A DNA stretch of 64,000 nt from Arcicella rosea (GCF_040543805.1 NZ_JBEUMS010000015.1:1-64000), one strand, 5' to 3'; shown: positions 52,268 to 61,283, numbered from the stretch's first letter. The notes: generated by a model from the sequence alone, not told the origin. Numbers and translations are program-made.

Positions 52268-54064
52268 TTATAAATATACTGGCAAATCAATGCTGAAATC
52301 AATCGTACAAATTGACGTTAAATCTGCGATTTCAGTCAATTTTTCACGAGAAATTTGTTCTACTACTCCTACTTTTTTACCAGTATAATGTAAAGTGATT
52401 CTTTCGGCTTTAATTCTGGTTTCTGCAATTAAAGGATGAATTGAACCATCCAATACTTTAGCAATATCTTCTGCAAATTCCTTGAACATCAAATTGGTTG
52501 GCAATAAGTACAATTCTTCATTCAAATGATTTTCACCTGTTACAAAAACTGGAACTGGATAAAATTCTGTAGAAGCCGCTAACGTTGAATACACTTTTCG
52601 GGCTTTCACAAAACTTTCTTCTTGGGCTTCTGGCGAAAATCCTCCGAAAATAATCGCTACTTTTTGTCTATCATCAAGCTCTTCAATTCTTTTGGCAATG
52701 GCAACATCAAGTTTCGTTAATAATTGCTGAAACTTAAAAGTACTTTTGCCAGTACGCATTCTTTCCCGAATCGACTGACGAATAAAGTACGTTATAGAAT
52801 CCGTCACATTCAAACCAATTTCAGCCATTTGTTTAAAAATGATAGAAGTTGGCGACATTCCCGGAATCGTATTTGGGTCGTGTAGAATTACTTTACCTTC
52901 TGGCGTAACAAAACCGTCAATACGAGTACAAACACCAAATTTTAGCGAATCAAATGCTTTTTTCACATCCGCCTGTACTTGTTGATTGTTTTCTAAAGAA
53001 GTAGTAATCGGGATTTTCTTACGAGTAGCTGACGATTGATATTTTGCTTTAAAATCAAATACTTCAACATTTGCTACGATTTCGGTTGGCGGTAAAGCTA
53101 CAGATTCGCAATCTGGATTTTGAATCACACCACAGCTAAATTCTTGTCCTTTTACAAAACCTTCAATCAAAATAGCATCTTCCGAATTCATTGAAATCAA
53201 GGCTACGTTTTCTTGAGATTGCTCGAAATGAGCTGAAATTTTTGTTAATAACTCAGCAGGATGATAGACAACTTCACCATTCATCGAAACTGGCAAACCA
53301 ATTCCTTCATCCAAATTTGCCATTCTTTGTACAAATTCCTGATGCTCAACACTGTTCCATTCTTCCAAAGATACTTCTCTGATAAACAAACATTGTTTTA
53401 CGGCTTTTACAAAATCTTCAACCACATCTTTCTTCACAAAAGCCACACCAATTGATGAACCTTGATGCGGAGCTTTCACCACGAAAGGCAAACCAACAGA
53501 AGCTTTTACTTCTTCAAAAAGTTTAGTAGCATCTTTACTTTCAAAATATTCACGGCTGATACTGGTTGTTTTTTTATCCAAACCAACAGCCAAACGAATT
53601 AAATCGTTTTGGGCAATTTTATCAATTCCGATAGATGAACCCATTAAGCTTGGTCCAGAATATGGTACTCCATACCATTCTAACAAACCCTGAATACTTC
53701 CGTCTTCACAAGCTGGTCCGTGCATGGCGATAAATACAAAATCAAATTTCTTTGAAAATTGCTCTGGTGTAATACGTTCGCCAACTTCTGCAATAATTTT
53801 ATTTAATTCATCTTCAGACAATTCACCTAAAGATTCAACATAAATACTGTAATCACCTTGATAAGATTTTGGAGGATAAAAATCACGAATCGAAGTAGAA
53901 TATACTAATTCAGGTTTTAAAACAATAAAATTCCCAAGACCATCCACAAAAACAGGAATCGGTTCAAAAAGAGTTTTATCAATATTTTCCATTGCGGTTT
54001 TACCTCCAGCAAAACTGATTTCACGCTCACGAGCAGGCCCGCCAAAGAAGATGCCTATTTTCAT
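52268..54064 (-). CDS. ddl: D-alanine--D-alanine ligase, extended form
   Basis: 598 residues from MKIGIFFGGP, versus about 310-370 for typical Ddl. It joins two D-Ala for peptidoglycan. Core parts: HGPACEDGSIQGLLEWYGVPYSG, VVKAPHQGSSIGV (ATP-grasp), RIDGF and HDPNTIPGMSPTS (metal site, Asp-x-Asn for the usual Glu-x-Asn). There is an extra segment near residues 215-300, and from about residue 468 a second copy of the N-domain (KVAIIFGG...YPVPVFVTG). The in-frame extension to 54142 is rejected. Confidence 0.9.
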   Translation of the reverse strand: MKIGIFFGGPAREREISFAGGKTAMENIDKTLFEPIPVFVDGLGNFIVLKPELVYSTSIRDFYPPKSYQGDYSIYVESLGELSEDELNKIIAEVGERITPEQFSKKFDFVFIAMHGPACEDGSIQGLLEWYGVPYSGPSLMGSSIGIDKIAQNDLIRLAVGLDKKTTSISREYFESKDATKLFEEVKASVGLPFVVKAPHQGSSIGVAFVKKDVVEDFVKAVKQCLFIREVSLEEWNSVEHQEFVQRMANLDEGIGLPVSMNGEVVYHPAELLTKISAHFEQSQENVALISMNSEDAILIEGFVKGQEFSCGVIQNPDCESVALPPTEIVANVEVFDFKAKYQSSATRKKIPITTSLENNQQVQADVKKAFDSLKFGVCTRIDGFVTPEGKVILHDPNTIPGMSPTSIIFKQMAEIGLNVTDSITYFIRQSIRERMRTGKSTFKFQQLLTKLDVAIAKRIEELDDRQKVAIIFGGFSPEAQEESFVKARKVYSTLAASTEFYPVPVFVTGENHLNEELYLLPTNLMFKEFAEDIAKVLDGSIHPLIAETRIKAERITLHYTGKKVGVVEQISREKLTEIADLTSICTIDFSIDLPVYL

Positions 54065-54178
54065 AAAAGGGATTGATTTTTCGATGTTGAATGGATGAAA
54101 GAAAAACGGATAACGAAATAATAGTGAATCAAGACATATCATCTAAAATCCGAAAGCTGACGACTGAATTCCGATAAG

Positions 54179-54186
54179 CAAAGTTA
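54179..54186 (-). promoter_or_regulatory. Promoter -7 box for ddl
   Basis: Minus strand TAACTTTG, about 115 bp before the ddl start. Word-like sequence CCGAAAGCTGACGACTGAATTCC lies just downstream. No -33 box seen. Confidence 0.35.
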
Positions 54187-54190
54187 AGAA

Positions 54191-54225
54191 AAAACCCTTG
54201 TAGAATTGCGCTACAAGGGTTTTTG
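54191..54225 (-). terminator. Terminator after the NifU-like gene
   Basis: 14-bp perfect stem AAAAACCCTTGTAG/CTACAAGGGTTTTT, 7-base loop, 24 bp beyond the stop. Confidence 0.85.
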
Positions 54226-54248
54226 ATTTATGTCTAATTCATATAGAA

Positions 54249-54500
54249 TTACATATTTACGGCTTCTACCTTAATAATTTCTGGTACTTCACGAAGAATG
54301 GTTTCTTCAATACCTCCACGGAAAGTCATTGCAGACATCGAACATGCACTACAAGCACCAACCAATTCGAGGCGAAGGATGTTACCATCTACAATCTCAA
54401 GTACTCTTACATTTCCTCCGTCGGCTACTAAGTAAGGACGAATTTTATCTAAGGCTTTTTCTATTTTTTCCTGTAAAGGATATTCAACGGTTGTTTCCAT
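54249..54500 (-). CDS. NifU-like C-terminal domain protein
   Basis: 83 residues from METTVEYPL. The Fe-S scaffold/carrier domain is clear: IRPYLVADGGNVRVLEI and GACSACSMSAMTFRGGIE with the CxxC ligands. It carries 4Fe-4S clusters to apo-enzymes. The start at 54560 would add 20 non-homologous residues. It is 76 bp after mrp, probably one operon. Confidence 0.92.
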   Translation of the reverse strand: METTVEYPLQEKIEKALDKIRPYLVADGGNVRVLEIVDGNILRLELVGACSACSMSAMTFRGGIEETILREVPEIIKVEAVNM

Positions 54501-54575
54501 AAAATGTATCACGCAGAAAAAGAACTCTTTATTGCGTTTTAATGGTAATATTTCTCTCAAATATACTAGAAAAAA

Positions 54576-55679
54576 CTACACTTTTACTTGTACAGGCTTG
54601 GTCTTTTCTTTTGTTGCATTTCTAATAGCAACTTGTTGAGCTAACAATTCAGCCGATTTTTTGAAAGCAGTTGCAATAATACTATCGCTCATTACGGCAG
54701 GTTTTCCATCGTCACCAGCTTCTCTGATACTTTGTACTAAAGGAATTTCACCTAATAAATCTGTTTCGTATTTTGTTGCTAAATTCTTTCCGCCGTCTTT
54801 TCCGAAAATATAATACTTATTATCAGGTAATTCTTCTGGCGTAAAATATGCCATATTTTCAATGACGCCTAAAACTGGCACATTAATTTGTGGCTGACGG
54901 AAAAACATTAATCCTTTGGTAGCATCTGCCAAAGCTACTTTTTGTGGAGTCGTTACAATCACTGCACCTGTAACTGGTACTAATTGCACCAAAGAAAGGT
55001 GAATATCAGAAGTACCTGGAGGTAAATCAATCAATAAATAATCTAATTCTCCCCAATGAGTATCACTAAAAAACTGACGTAAAGCTTGCGTTGCCATTGG
55101 ACCTCTCCAAGGTACTGGATTGTCTTGTGGAGCAAGAAAACCCATTGAAATCATTTTGATGCCGTATTGCATGATAGGTTGAATCATGTTTTTGCCATCA
55201 ATTTGGCTTACTAAAGGTTGCATATCCTCAGCACCAAACATTACTGGAATAGAAGGTCCAGAAATATCCGCATCAATAATACCAACTTTAGCGCCTGAAA
55301 GCTTCAGTGCCATCGCTAAATTGGCGGTTACAGTAGATTTCCCTACTCCACCTTTTCCTGAAGCAATCGCAATAATATTTTTTACATTTGGTAAAAGCGT
55401 TGTCCCCATTCTTGACGAAGTAACATCTGCCGTCATATCAATTACAACACTTAGGTTTTCGTCAACATGTGTATGAATCGCTTCTTCGCATTCTTTACGA
55501 ATTCTTTCTTTTAATGGACAAGCCGGAGTAGTAAGTACTACCGTAAAACGAACTTCACCTACGCCTAATTCAATGTCTTTAATCATATTGAGCGTCACCA
55601 AATCTTTCTTCAAATCTGGTTCTTGTACTGTTGACAAGGCTCTGATGATGTCTTCTTTTTTTATTTTTAAATCGCCCAT
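54576..55679 (-). CDS. mrp: Mrp/NBP35-type Fe-S cluster carrier ATPase
   Basis: 367 residues. N-terminal MIP18/DUF59 domain (LSTVQEPDLKKDLVTLNM), then the P-loop IIAIASGKGGVGKSTVTANLA, DADISGPSIPVMFG, the switch LIDLPPGTSD and VIENMAYFTPE. The usual CxxC near the C-terminus of Mrp is not visible (ENMAYFTPEELPD here), so cluster binding may differ. Linked to the NifU-like gene, which fits Fe-S delivery. Confidence 0.93.
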   Translation of the reverse strand: MGDLKIKKEDIIRALSTVQEPDLKKDLVTLNMIKDIELGVGEVRFTVVLTTPACPLKERIRKECEEAIHTHVDENLSVVIDMTADVTSSRMGTTLLPNVKNIIAIASGKGGVGKSTVTANLAMALKLSGAKVGIIDADISGPSIPVMFGAEDMQPLVSQIDGKNMIQPIMQYGIKMISMGFLAPQDNPVPWRGPMATQALRQFFSDTHWGELDYLLIDLPPGTSDIHLSLVQLVPVTGAVIVTTPQKVALADATKGLMFFRQPQINVPVLGVIENMAYFTPEELPDNKYYIFGKDGGKNLATKYETDLLGEIPLVQSIREAGDDGKPAVMSDSIIATAFKKSAELLAQQVAIRNATKEKTKPVQVKV

Positions 55680-55779
55680 TTTTATGTTTTAAAGGTTGTG
55701 CTTTTTCAAAAAATCTAATAATTTCTACTTGAAAAAACCTTTATTAATCATACAAAACACTTCTAATAAAATTGAACGA

Positions 55780-55787
55780 CAAAGATA
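55780..55787 (-). promoter_or_regulatory. Promoter -7 box for mrp-nifU-like
   Basis: Minus strand TATCTTTG, about 100 bp before the mrp start. No -33 at usual spacing. Confidence 0.4.
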
Positions 55788-56055
55788 AGCTCAAAGTTTC
55801 GATTTGGAAGTCGAGAAATTAAAAAAGGTGATTTTAAGATATTCCATTGTGGCATATTCAAGTCAATTCACTCTTCAAAATAGCGCTAAAGAATTAGCAT
55901 TTGTTAATCAAAAGCATGTTTTTAAAGCGTATTTATACACAATCATTCAAGTAGCAAATCAGCTAAAATAGCAGTTTAAGCCTTACAAAGTGATGTTTTA
56001 AACCAACAATCAAGCGATTCAGCTCAAAACCCACTTATCAACAGGCCTTACTTGG

Positions 56056-56063
56056 TAAATTTG
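56056..56063 (+). promoter_or_regulatory. Promoter -7 box for the LytS-like kinase pair
   Basis: TAAATTTG fits TAnnTTTG, 22 bp before the ATG at 56086. Confidence 0.45.
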
Positions 56064-56085
56064 AAAAGGAAAGGATAAGTAAGAA

Positions 56086-57108
56086 ATGAGAAAAACGAGT
56101 AACCATATATTTTTTTGGATAGCCTATACTTTGTACTTTTTTTTATCCGGATTCATCACTACTCCTGAAAAGTTTACTCAAATCCATCACATTTTTCAAA
56201 ATGTGATTATTTCTGTATTAGAAATTATCGCATGTTTCTACCTGCTCTTACATCGAATTTTCCCTGAAACATTACCCACCAAAAAATACCAATTATTATT
56301 CTTTTCATTAATTACATTGGCTGTGGTTTGTTCCGTTGGTAATGCCTTGATTATTTATTTTTACAGGGCTATTATTAACGAAACATTCAATTTTTATAGA
56401 TCCTGTACAGTTGGTTTAAACAATCTATATCTATCAATACATTTTGCTTTGGCATATTGGTTTGCTACCAATTTTATCCAAAATGTAAGAGAACAAAGTA
56501 AGGCTGAATTACAAAAAAACATGTTAGAAAAATCTATTTTAGAAGCAGAATTATCCTCGCTCAAAAATCAGATTAACCCACATTTTTTTTATAATTCTTT
56601 GAATTTCCTATATGCTCAAGCATTGCCAATGTCAAAAAAATTATCCGATTCTGTGATGTTACTGGCAGAAATGATGCGCTATACCATCAAAGAAAATGAT
56701 AACGAAGGCAAAGTATCTTTGATGAAAGAAATACAATACATTAAAAACTATGTAGCAATCCAGCAAATTCAGTTTGATGGAAAATTAAATATTGAACTGG
56801 AAATCATTGGAAACATTAATTACAGACGCATTCATCCATTAACAATAAGTCCACTCATCGAAAATACTTTTAAAAATGGCGTTTTAAATGATGCTCAATG
56901 CCCTGTAAGTATTTGGATTGAAACACAAGCAGACAATTTATTCTTAACGATTACCTATAAAAGAAAAATAGGCATCTGTGAAAAAAATATTTTTGATGAT
57001 TTGATGGATGTCCGTAGGCGATTGTACATCGGATATTTTAATAAGCATTTTATCAAATTCGAGCACTCTGATTGCAGCCAAAAAATCTTCCTGAAATTAA
57101 GCTTATGA
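56086..57108 (+). CDS. LytS-type sensor histidine kinase with degenerate ATP domain
   Basis: 340 residues. Four or so membrane segments (residues of about 8-125), a helix, then the His kinase core LSSLKNQINPHFFYNSLNFLY with phospho-acceptor His 166. The N-box is ENTFKNG (residues 259-265; Asn for the usual His). The G-box Gly residues are missing: the region before DVRRRL reads EKNIFDD. So it may accept phosphate but not bind ATP well. It overlaps the next kinase gene by 4 bp (ATGA). Confidence 0.88.
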   Translation: MRKTSNHIFFWIAYTLYFFLSGFITTPEKFTQIHHIFQNVIISVLEIIACFYLLLHRIFPETLPTKKYQLLFFSLITLAVVCSVGNALIIYFYRAIINETFNFYRSCTVGLNNLYLSIHFALAYWFATNFIQNVREQSKAELQKNMLEKSILEAELSSLKNQINPHFFYNSLNFLYAQALPMSKKLSDSVMLLAEMMRYTIKENDNEGKVSLMKEIQYIKNYVAIQQIQFDGKLNIELEIIGNINYRRIHPLTISPLIENTFKNGVLNDAQCPVSIWIETQADNLFLTITYKRKIGICEKNIFDDLMDVRRRLYIGYFNKHFIKFEHSDCSQKIFLKLSL

Positions 57109-58139
57109 ACTCTATCAACATCAAATACCATTATTATTATTGGATACTGGATTTTTCATTTCATGCTTTTATACATTATTCAAATTTCGACACCAAAATC
57201 AATTTTATCAGCATAGGTATTATTTTCTACAACATTCTCTTGAAAATGTTGGTATTCTATTTATCCTTAAAGGTAATTTTCCCTTTACTACTTGATAGAA
57301 AAAAACCTATTATGCTGAGTCTAGTAACGATTTTAGTCATTTTTCTGATCGCAAATCTGGGCGTTCTGATTGATAGAACCTTGATGCCCAAAACAGCAGA
57401 AAACATTAATAATACGCCTTTTTGGAGTATTAATGTAATGCTAAGATTTTGGTATTTACTGATGATGATTCCGACGGCTTTTGTGTATTGGTATGCTGAA
57501 AAAATTCTGAATCAAGAAAAAAGACAGCAGGAAATAGCATGGCAAACAAATGAGCTTGAAAAAGTAATTGTAAGGTCTGAACTTTCAAGTATCAAAAATC
57601 AGATTAATCCAGACTTTTTATTTAAAACCTTACATTTTTTCAATGTGCAAGCAAAAGTATATTCTACCAATTTATCAAGAGCCATCACGCTACTTTCGGA
57701 CATCATGAGTTATGCTTTGCATGATAATTATCAAGTAGAAAAAGTGCCTTTGGCTTCTGAATTAAAGCATATTCAAAACTATATAGAAATTCAACAATTG
57801 CGTTTTGACAATCGTTTACAAATTATTCTGAGCGTTTTCGGTGATTTAACTGAGAAGCAAATCATGCCTTTAATCCTGATTACTTTCGTAGAAAATGCCT
57901 TTAAACATGGAGAATTGAACAATTGTGATAGACCCCTCAGAATTATGGTTGAAGTTGAGGGCAATGAATTACGATTTATGACTCATAATTATAAACGACA
58001 AGGACCAAGGGAAATTTCTGGAAAGATTGGATTAGAAAACACTAAAAAACGTCTATTGCTAGGTTATGCTGGCTCGCATTGTTTAGAGATTACCGACGAA
58101 GCTGGTTTTTATGAAGTAAACCTTTCTTTGAAAGTTTAA
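57105..58139 (+). CDS. LytS-type kinase lacking the phospho-acceptor His
   Basis: 344 residues from MNSINIKYHYYY. Four membrane segments, then SSIKNQINPDFLFKTLHFF, where Asp 170 replaces the phospho-acceptor His of the family INPHF motif. The ATP domain is better kept: FVENAFKHG (261-269) and GKIGLENTKKRL (from 306). It is coupled to the upstream kinase. Pairing as a heterodimer that phosphorylates His 166 of the partner is inferred. Confidence 0.88.
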   Translation: MNSINIKYHYYYWILDFSFHAFIHYSNFDTKINFISIGIIFYNILLKMLVFYLSLKVIFPLLLDRKKPIMLSLVTILVIFLIANLGVLIDRTLMPKTAENINNTPFWSINVMLRFWYLLMMIPTAFVYWYAEKILNQEKRQQEIAWQTNELEKVIVRSELSSIKNQINPDFLFKTLHFFNVQAKVYSTNLSRAITLLSDIMSYALHDNYQVEKVPLASELKHIQNYIEIQQLRFDNRLQIILSVFGDLTEKQIMPLILITFVENAFKHGELNNCDRPLRIMVEVEGNELRFMTHNYKRQGPREISGKIGLENTKKRLLLGYAGSHCLEITDEAGFYEVNLSLKV

Positions 58140-58167
58140 TAGCCTTATCAGATAGTCGGAAATAAAA

Positions 58168-58193
58168 AAGGCTACATCTTTTCGACGAGCCTT
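58168..58193 (+). terminator. Weak terminator after kinase pair
   Basis: AAGGCT and AGCCTT arms with a 14-base interior and a short T run, 28 bp after the stop. Only a short stem. Confidence 0.35.
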
Positions 58194-58626
58194 CTATTAT
58201 CTTAATTAGATGAAAACTAGTTGAAAATAATAGGTGCTCTATCTACTGAGAATGACTTTTATGTATAAAACTTTAGTCCTCAAAATTTGCCGTAAAGAAT
58301 TGTTAACAAAAATTATTTACACCAAACCCTTATAAAAAATGACGAACTAGAGCTTTTCAAGGGTAAACACATTTATCGGCATTTCGTAGTGTTTACTTGT
58401 CAATTTCAAACATTATAATCTAACATACAATCTGTAATTTTGTAAAATAAACGTTTAGAAATTGCTTTAAAATATCTGTAAAATAGCACCTAAAAACTGC
58501 TATTTAAATGGTTTGCTGAAAAATATTATCCAAAAAATCAGCATCAAAAAACCTTTTGCAATAAATAAAAAAACAGAATTCATCCTTTGAAAAGAAAGCT
58601 TGAATTTTTACACCCGAAATACCACT
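58194..58626. other. Long gap between kinases and response regulator
   Basis: 433 bp, AT-rich, with a TAATTTTG box at 58435-58442 that may start a transcript for the regulator at 58627. No gene, no tandem repeat. The space indicates that the regulator has its own promoter. Confidence 0.4.
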
Positions 58627-59373
58627 ATGAGTATAAATTGTTTAATCATTGACGACGAGCAAGCTGCGATTGATATTCTAAGGAGTTATATCAAAAGCAT
58701 TCCCTCATTAAATCTTGTGGCAACCAGTATTGACCCACTTGAAGCGCTGGATATTGTAAATACTCAGAAGATTGATTTAGTTTTTATTGATATTCAAATG
58801 CCAGAACTTTCGGGTATCAGCTTTATAAAGCTTGTAAAAGGAAGATGCAAGTTTATTCTCACGACTGCTTACAAGCAATACGCCATTGAGGGTTTTGATA
58901 ACAATGCCATTGATTATTTGATAAAACCTATAGCTTTCGAGCGCTTTTTACAAGCCTTACAAAAAGTACAAATTCCACATTCTGCTAGTAATATTATTCA
59001 AGAAAGTAATACTGGCAACCAAGTAAACACTGATAATTTTATCTTCGTAAAAACCGATAACCGCATCCAAAGAATTAATCTTTCAGAAATCCTCTTTATT
59101 GAAGGTTTGGGAAATTATGTAACGATTCATACCGAAAAAGGAAAATTTGTAACCCTTTTAAATGTAAAAGATTTAGAAGAATCTTTGCCTTCGGAAGGTT
59201 TTGCCAGAGTACATCGTTCTTATATAATTTCTTTAAGCAAGATAGAATTCATCGAAGGAAATCAGGTTTATTTAGACAAAGACCTGAATATTCCATTGGG
59301 CGATACTTATAAAAATCAACTTTGGGCGATTCTCGACGGCAAAACAATTACGGGGAAAAAGCCACCTTTCTGA
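58627..59373 (+). CDS. LytTR-family response regulator
   Basis: 248 residues from MSINCLIIDDEQ. Receiver domain with LIIDDEQAA acidic pair, phospho-acceptor Asp in LVFIDIQMPELSG, TTAYKQYA and the Lys in YLIKPI. C-terminal LytTR DNA-binding domain: FVKTDNRIQRINLSEILFIEG, YVTIHTEKG and FARVHRSYIISLSKI. Likely partner of the two LytS-like kinases upstream. Confidence 0.93.
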   Translation: MSINCLIIDDEQAAIDILRSYIKSIPSLNLVATSIDPLEALDIVNTQKIDLVFIDIQMPELSGISFIKLVKGRCKFILTTAYKQYAIEGFDNNAIDYLIKPIAFERFLQALQKVQIPHSASNIIQESNTGNQVNTDNFIFVKTDNRIQRINLSEILFIEGLGNYVTIHTEKGKFVTLLNVKDLEESLPSEGFARVHRSYIISLSKIEFIEGNQVYLDKDLNIPLGDTYKNQLWAILDGKTITGKKPPF

Positions 59374-59464
59374 GATGAAACAAGAAAAGAGTCAGTATTA
59401 AAATACAAGTTGTAATAATCTTTTCCGACCTTTGTGAAAATTTTTCAACGACTATAATCATTTT

Positions 59465-60091
59465 ATGAGACCAGACCAACGACCATTTATCGTAGGCATC
59501 ACCGGAGGCAGTGCTTCGGGCAAAACATTATTTCTCAATCAATTACTTCGTTCTTTTTCAAAAGATGAAATTTGTTTGATTTCACAAGACAATTATTACA
59601 AAAACCGACACGAGCAAGTTATCGACAAACATGGTTATATTAATTTCGATGAACCCGAATCGTTAGATTTGCATCAATACGCTATTGATATTGAAACGAT
59701 TCGTTCAGGACAAGCTTTCCAACGAAAAGAATATACTTTTAATAATCCTGATATTATTCCAGAAATAATTACATTTCAGCCTAAGCCTATCATTGTTGTT
59801 GAAGGACTATTCGTTTTTTACTTTAAAGAAATTGCTGATTTATTAGATTTGAAAATCTTTGTTGATGCTAAAAGTAAAATCAGACTCGACAGACGTATCA
59901 GAAGAGATGCACAAGAAAGAGGTTATGGCGAAAAAGAAGAAGTAATGTATCGTTGGGATAACCACGTTGAACCTGCTTTTAAAAAATATGTAAAACCTTA
60001 TCGTAAAACGTCGGACATTGTGATTCCAAACAATATTCACTTCGAAAAAGGACTTGAAATTTTGGTAGGATATTTAAGAAGTAAAATATAG
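59465..60091 (+). CDS. udk: Uridine kinase
   Basis: 208 residues. P-loop GITGGSASGKTLFLNQLL, SQDNYYKNR and the family block HGYINFDEPESLDLHQYA. It phosphorylates uridine and cytidine for salvage using ATP or GTP. The C-terminal RRIRRDAQERGYGEKE lid is present. Length is normal. A strong terminator follows. Confidence 0.93.
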   Translation: MRPDQRPFIVGITGGSASGKTLFLNQLLRSFSKDEICLISQDNYYKNRHEQVIDKHGYINFDEPESLDLHQYAIDIETIRSGQAFQRKEYTFNNPDIIPEIITFQPKPIIVVEGLFVFYFKEIADLLDLKIFVDAKSKIRLDRRIRRDAQERGYGEKEEVMYRWDNHVEPAFKKYVKPYRKTSDIVIPNNIHFEKGLEILVGYLRSKI

Positions 60092-60108
60092 AATCTCCTT
60101 AAGAGGTT

Positions 60109-60145
60109 AAAATGGCTAATGACATAAAAAATCATTAGCCATTTT
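60109..60145 (+). terminator. Terminator after udk
   Basis: 14-bp perfect stem AAAATGGCTAATGA/TCATTAGCCATTTT with a 9-base loop. Confidence 0.85.
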
Positions 60146-60170
60146 TTGTATCTGGTGAATGTGATATTTT

Positions 60171-60477
60171 GTGACTCACGAGACACATTTTAGGTCATCA
60201 ATGACTGGTTTTGTGACTCTCGAGACATGTTTTAAGTCTTCGATGACTGATTTTGTGACTCTCGAGACATATTTTAGGTCTTCGATGACTGGTTTTGTGA
60301 CTCTTGAGACATGTTTTAGGGCTTCGATGACTGGTTTTGTGACTCTTGAGACATGTTTTAAGTCTTCGATGACTGGTTTTGTGACTCTCGAGACATGTTT
60401 TAGGTCTTCGATGACTGGTTTTGTGACTCTCGAGACATGTTTTAAGTCTTCGATTACTGGTTTTGTGACTCTTGAAT
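60171..60477 (+). repeat. 42-bp tandem array B
   Basis: GTGACTC recurs at 60171, 60213, 60255, 60297, 60339, 60381, 60423 and 60465: an exact 42-bp period with seven full units and one partial. Each unit has two TCGA-centred palindromes (GACTCTCGAGACA-like and GTCTTCGATGAC) 20 bp apart. The complement aligns without gaps to the unit of array A (39556-39778) at about 32 of 42 positions. The 118-codon frame over it is an artefact. Confidence 0.88.
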
Positions 60478-60677
60478 CATTGAAAAAGGAGGTTCTTTAC
60501 CATTTTAGGTCGTATGGAAGAGCCTAATAGCAGTTGAGCAAACATCCCTGAATTTTAGTCCACAATTTCAGTTTTTATCCTTAATTTAGTTTTAGGTTCA
60601 AGTTACTTGTATTAAATAAGTAATTGTGAACGGTGAAACTCATTATAACTTTTCAAAACTATCCAGAATCACTCATT

Positions 60678-61175
60678 ATGAAGTACTCATTCCTTGCATT
60701 CTTTGGAGCTATTTTGATGCTATCGTCCATCAAGACATTTGCTCAACTTCCTGTAAAGCCTCTTGCTCCACAAGAACAACTCCTTAAAAGTGACAACCCA
60801 ACGCTTGAACGCAACAAAAAACTCGTGTACGATATGTGGCGAGAATTCTTAGAAGGCGGACACCTTGAAGTAGCAGAAAAATACTTTGATGAAAATTATA
60901 TGCAACACAACCCTAATGCTGCTACTGGCAGAAAAGCTGTTGTAGATTTCTTTGCAAAATTCACGAAACCTCAGCCTATTGCAAACAATATCAAATCGTC
61001 GGTGGTAGCAATTATCGCCGAAGGAGACCTTGTAATGCTAAGTTTTGTAAGAGAAATGCCAGACCCCGTAGATAAATCTAAAAAATATACGACTACTTGG
61101 TTTGATTTATTTAGAATTGAAAATGGCAAAATTGCAGAACACTGGGATTGTGCAGAAAAAATGAAACCAAACTAA
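60678..61175 (+). CDS. Secreted NTF2-like/SnoaL-type protein
   Basis: 165 residues from MKYSFLAFFG with a signal peptide ending IKTFAQL. SnoaL-like fold: LVYDMWREFLEGGHLEVAEKYFDENYMQHNP, GRKAVVDFF, and the final strand FRIENGKIAEHWDCAE. This fold binds small hydrophobic or sugar-like ligands; the enzyme role is unknown. The 15-residue extension to 60633 is not signal-like. Confidence 0.85.
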   Translation: MKYSFLAFFGAILMLSSIKTFAQLPVKPLAPQEQLLKSDNPTLERNKKLVYDMWREFLEGGHLEVAEKYFDENYMQHNPNAATGRKAVVDFFAKFTKPQPIANNIKSSVVAIIAEGDLVMLSFVREMPDPVDKSKKYTTTWFDLFRIENGKIAEHWDCAEKMKPN

Positions 61176-61225
61176 GCTTGTCGAGATTGCTAATGATGCA
61201 ATGAGATATTTCAACCTATCTTTAA

Positions 61226-61259
61226 TCATTAGGGCTGGGCTTAAGTCCAGCCCTAATGA
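61226..61259. repeat. 34-bp near-perfect palindrome
   Basis: CATTAGGGCTGG and its complement meet around CTTAAG with one G-T pair. It lies in the convergent gap between the NTF2-like and carbonic anhydrase genes. It resembles the palindromes at 24 and 2952 in placement, not in sequence. Confidence 0.7.
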
Positions 61260-61283
61260 ATAAAAGAGAGTTTTCTGATAATG

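Larger units (their letters stand above)
55680..56085. other. 406-bp divergent gap between mrp and kinase genes
   Basis: Contains a minus-strand TATCTTTG box (55780-55787) for mrp and a plus-strand TAAATTTG box (56056-56063) for the kinases. The rest is AT-rich with no gene or strong repeat. Confidence 0.5.

Noticed and set aside
60171..60527. 118-codon open frame with repeated SMTGFVTLETCF
   Set aside because: Same cause as above; it reads through array B and ends soon after it.
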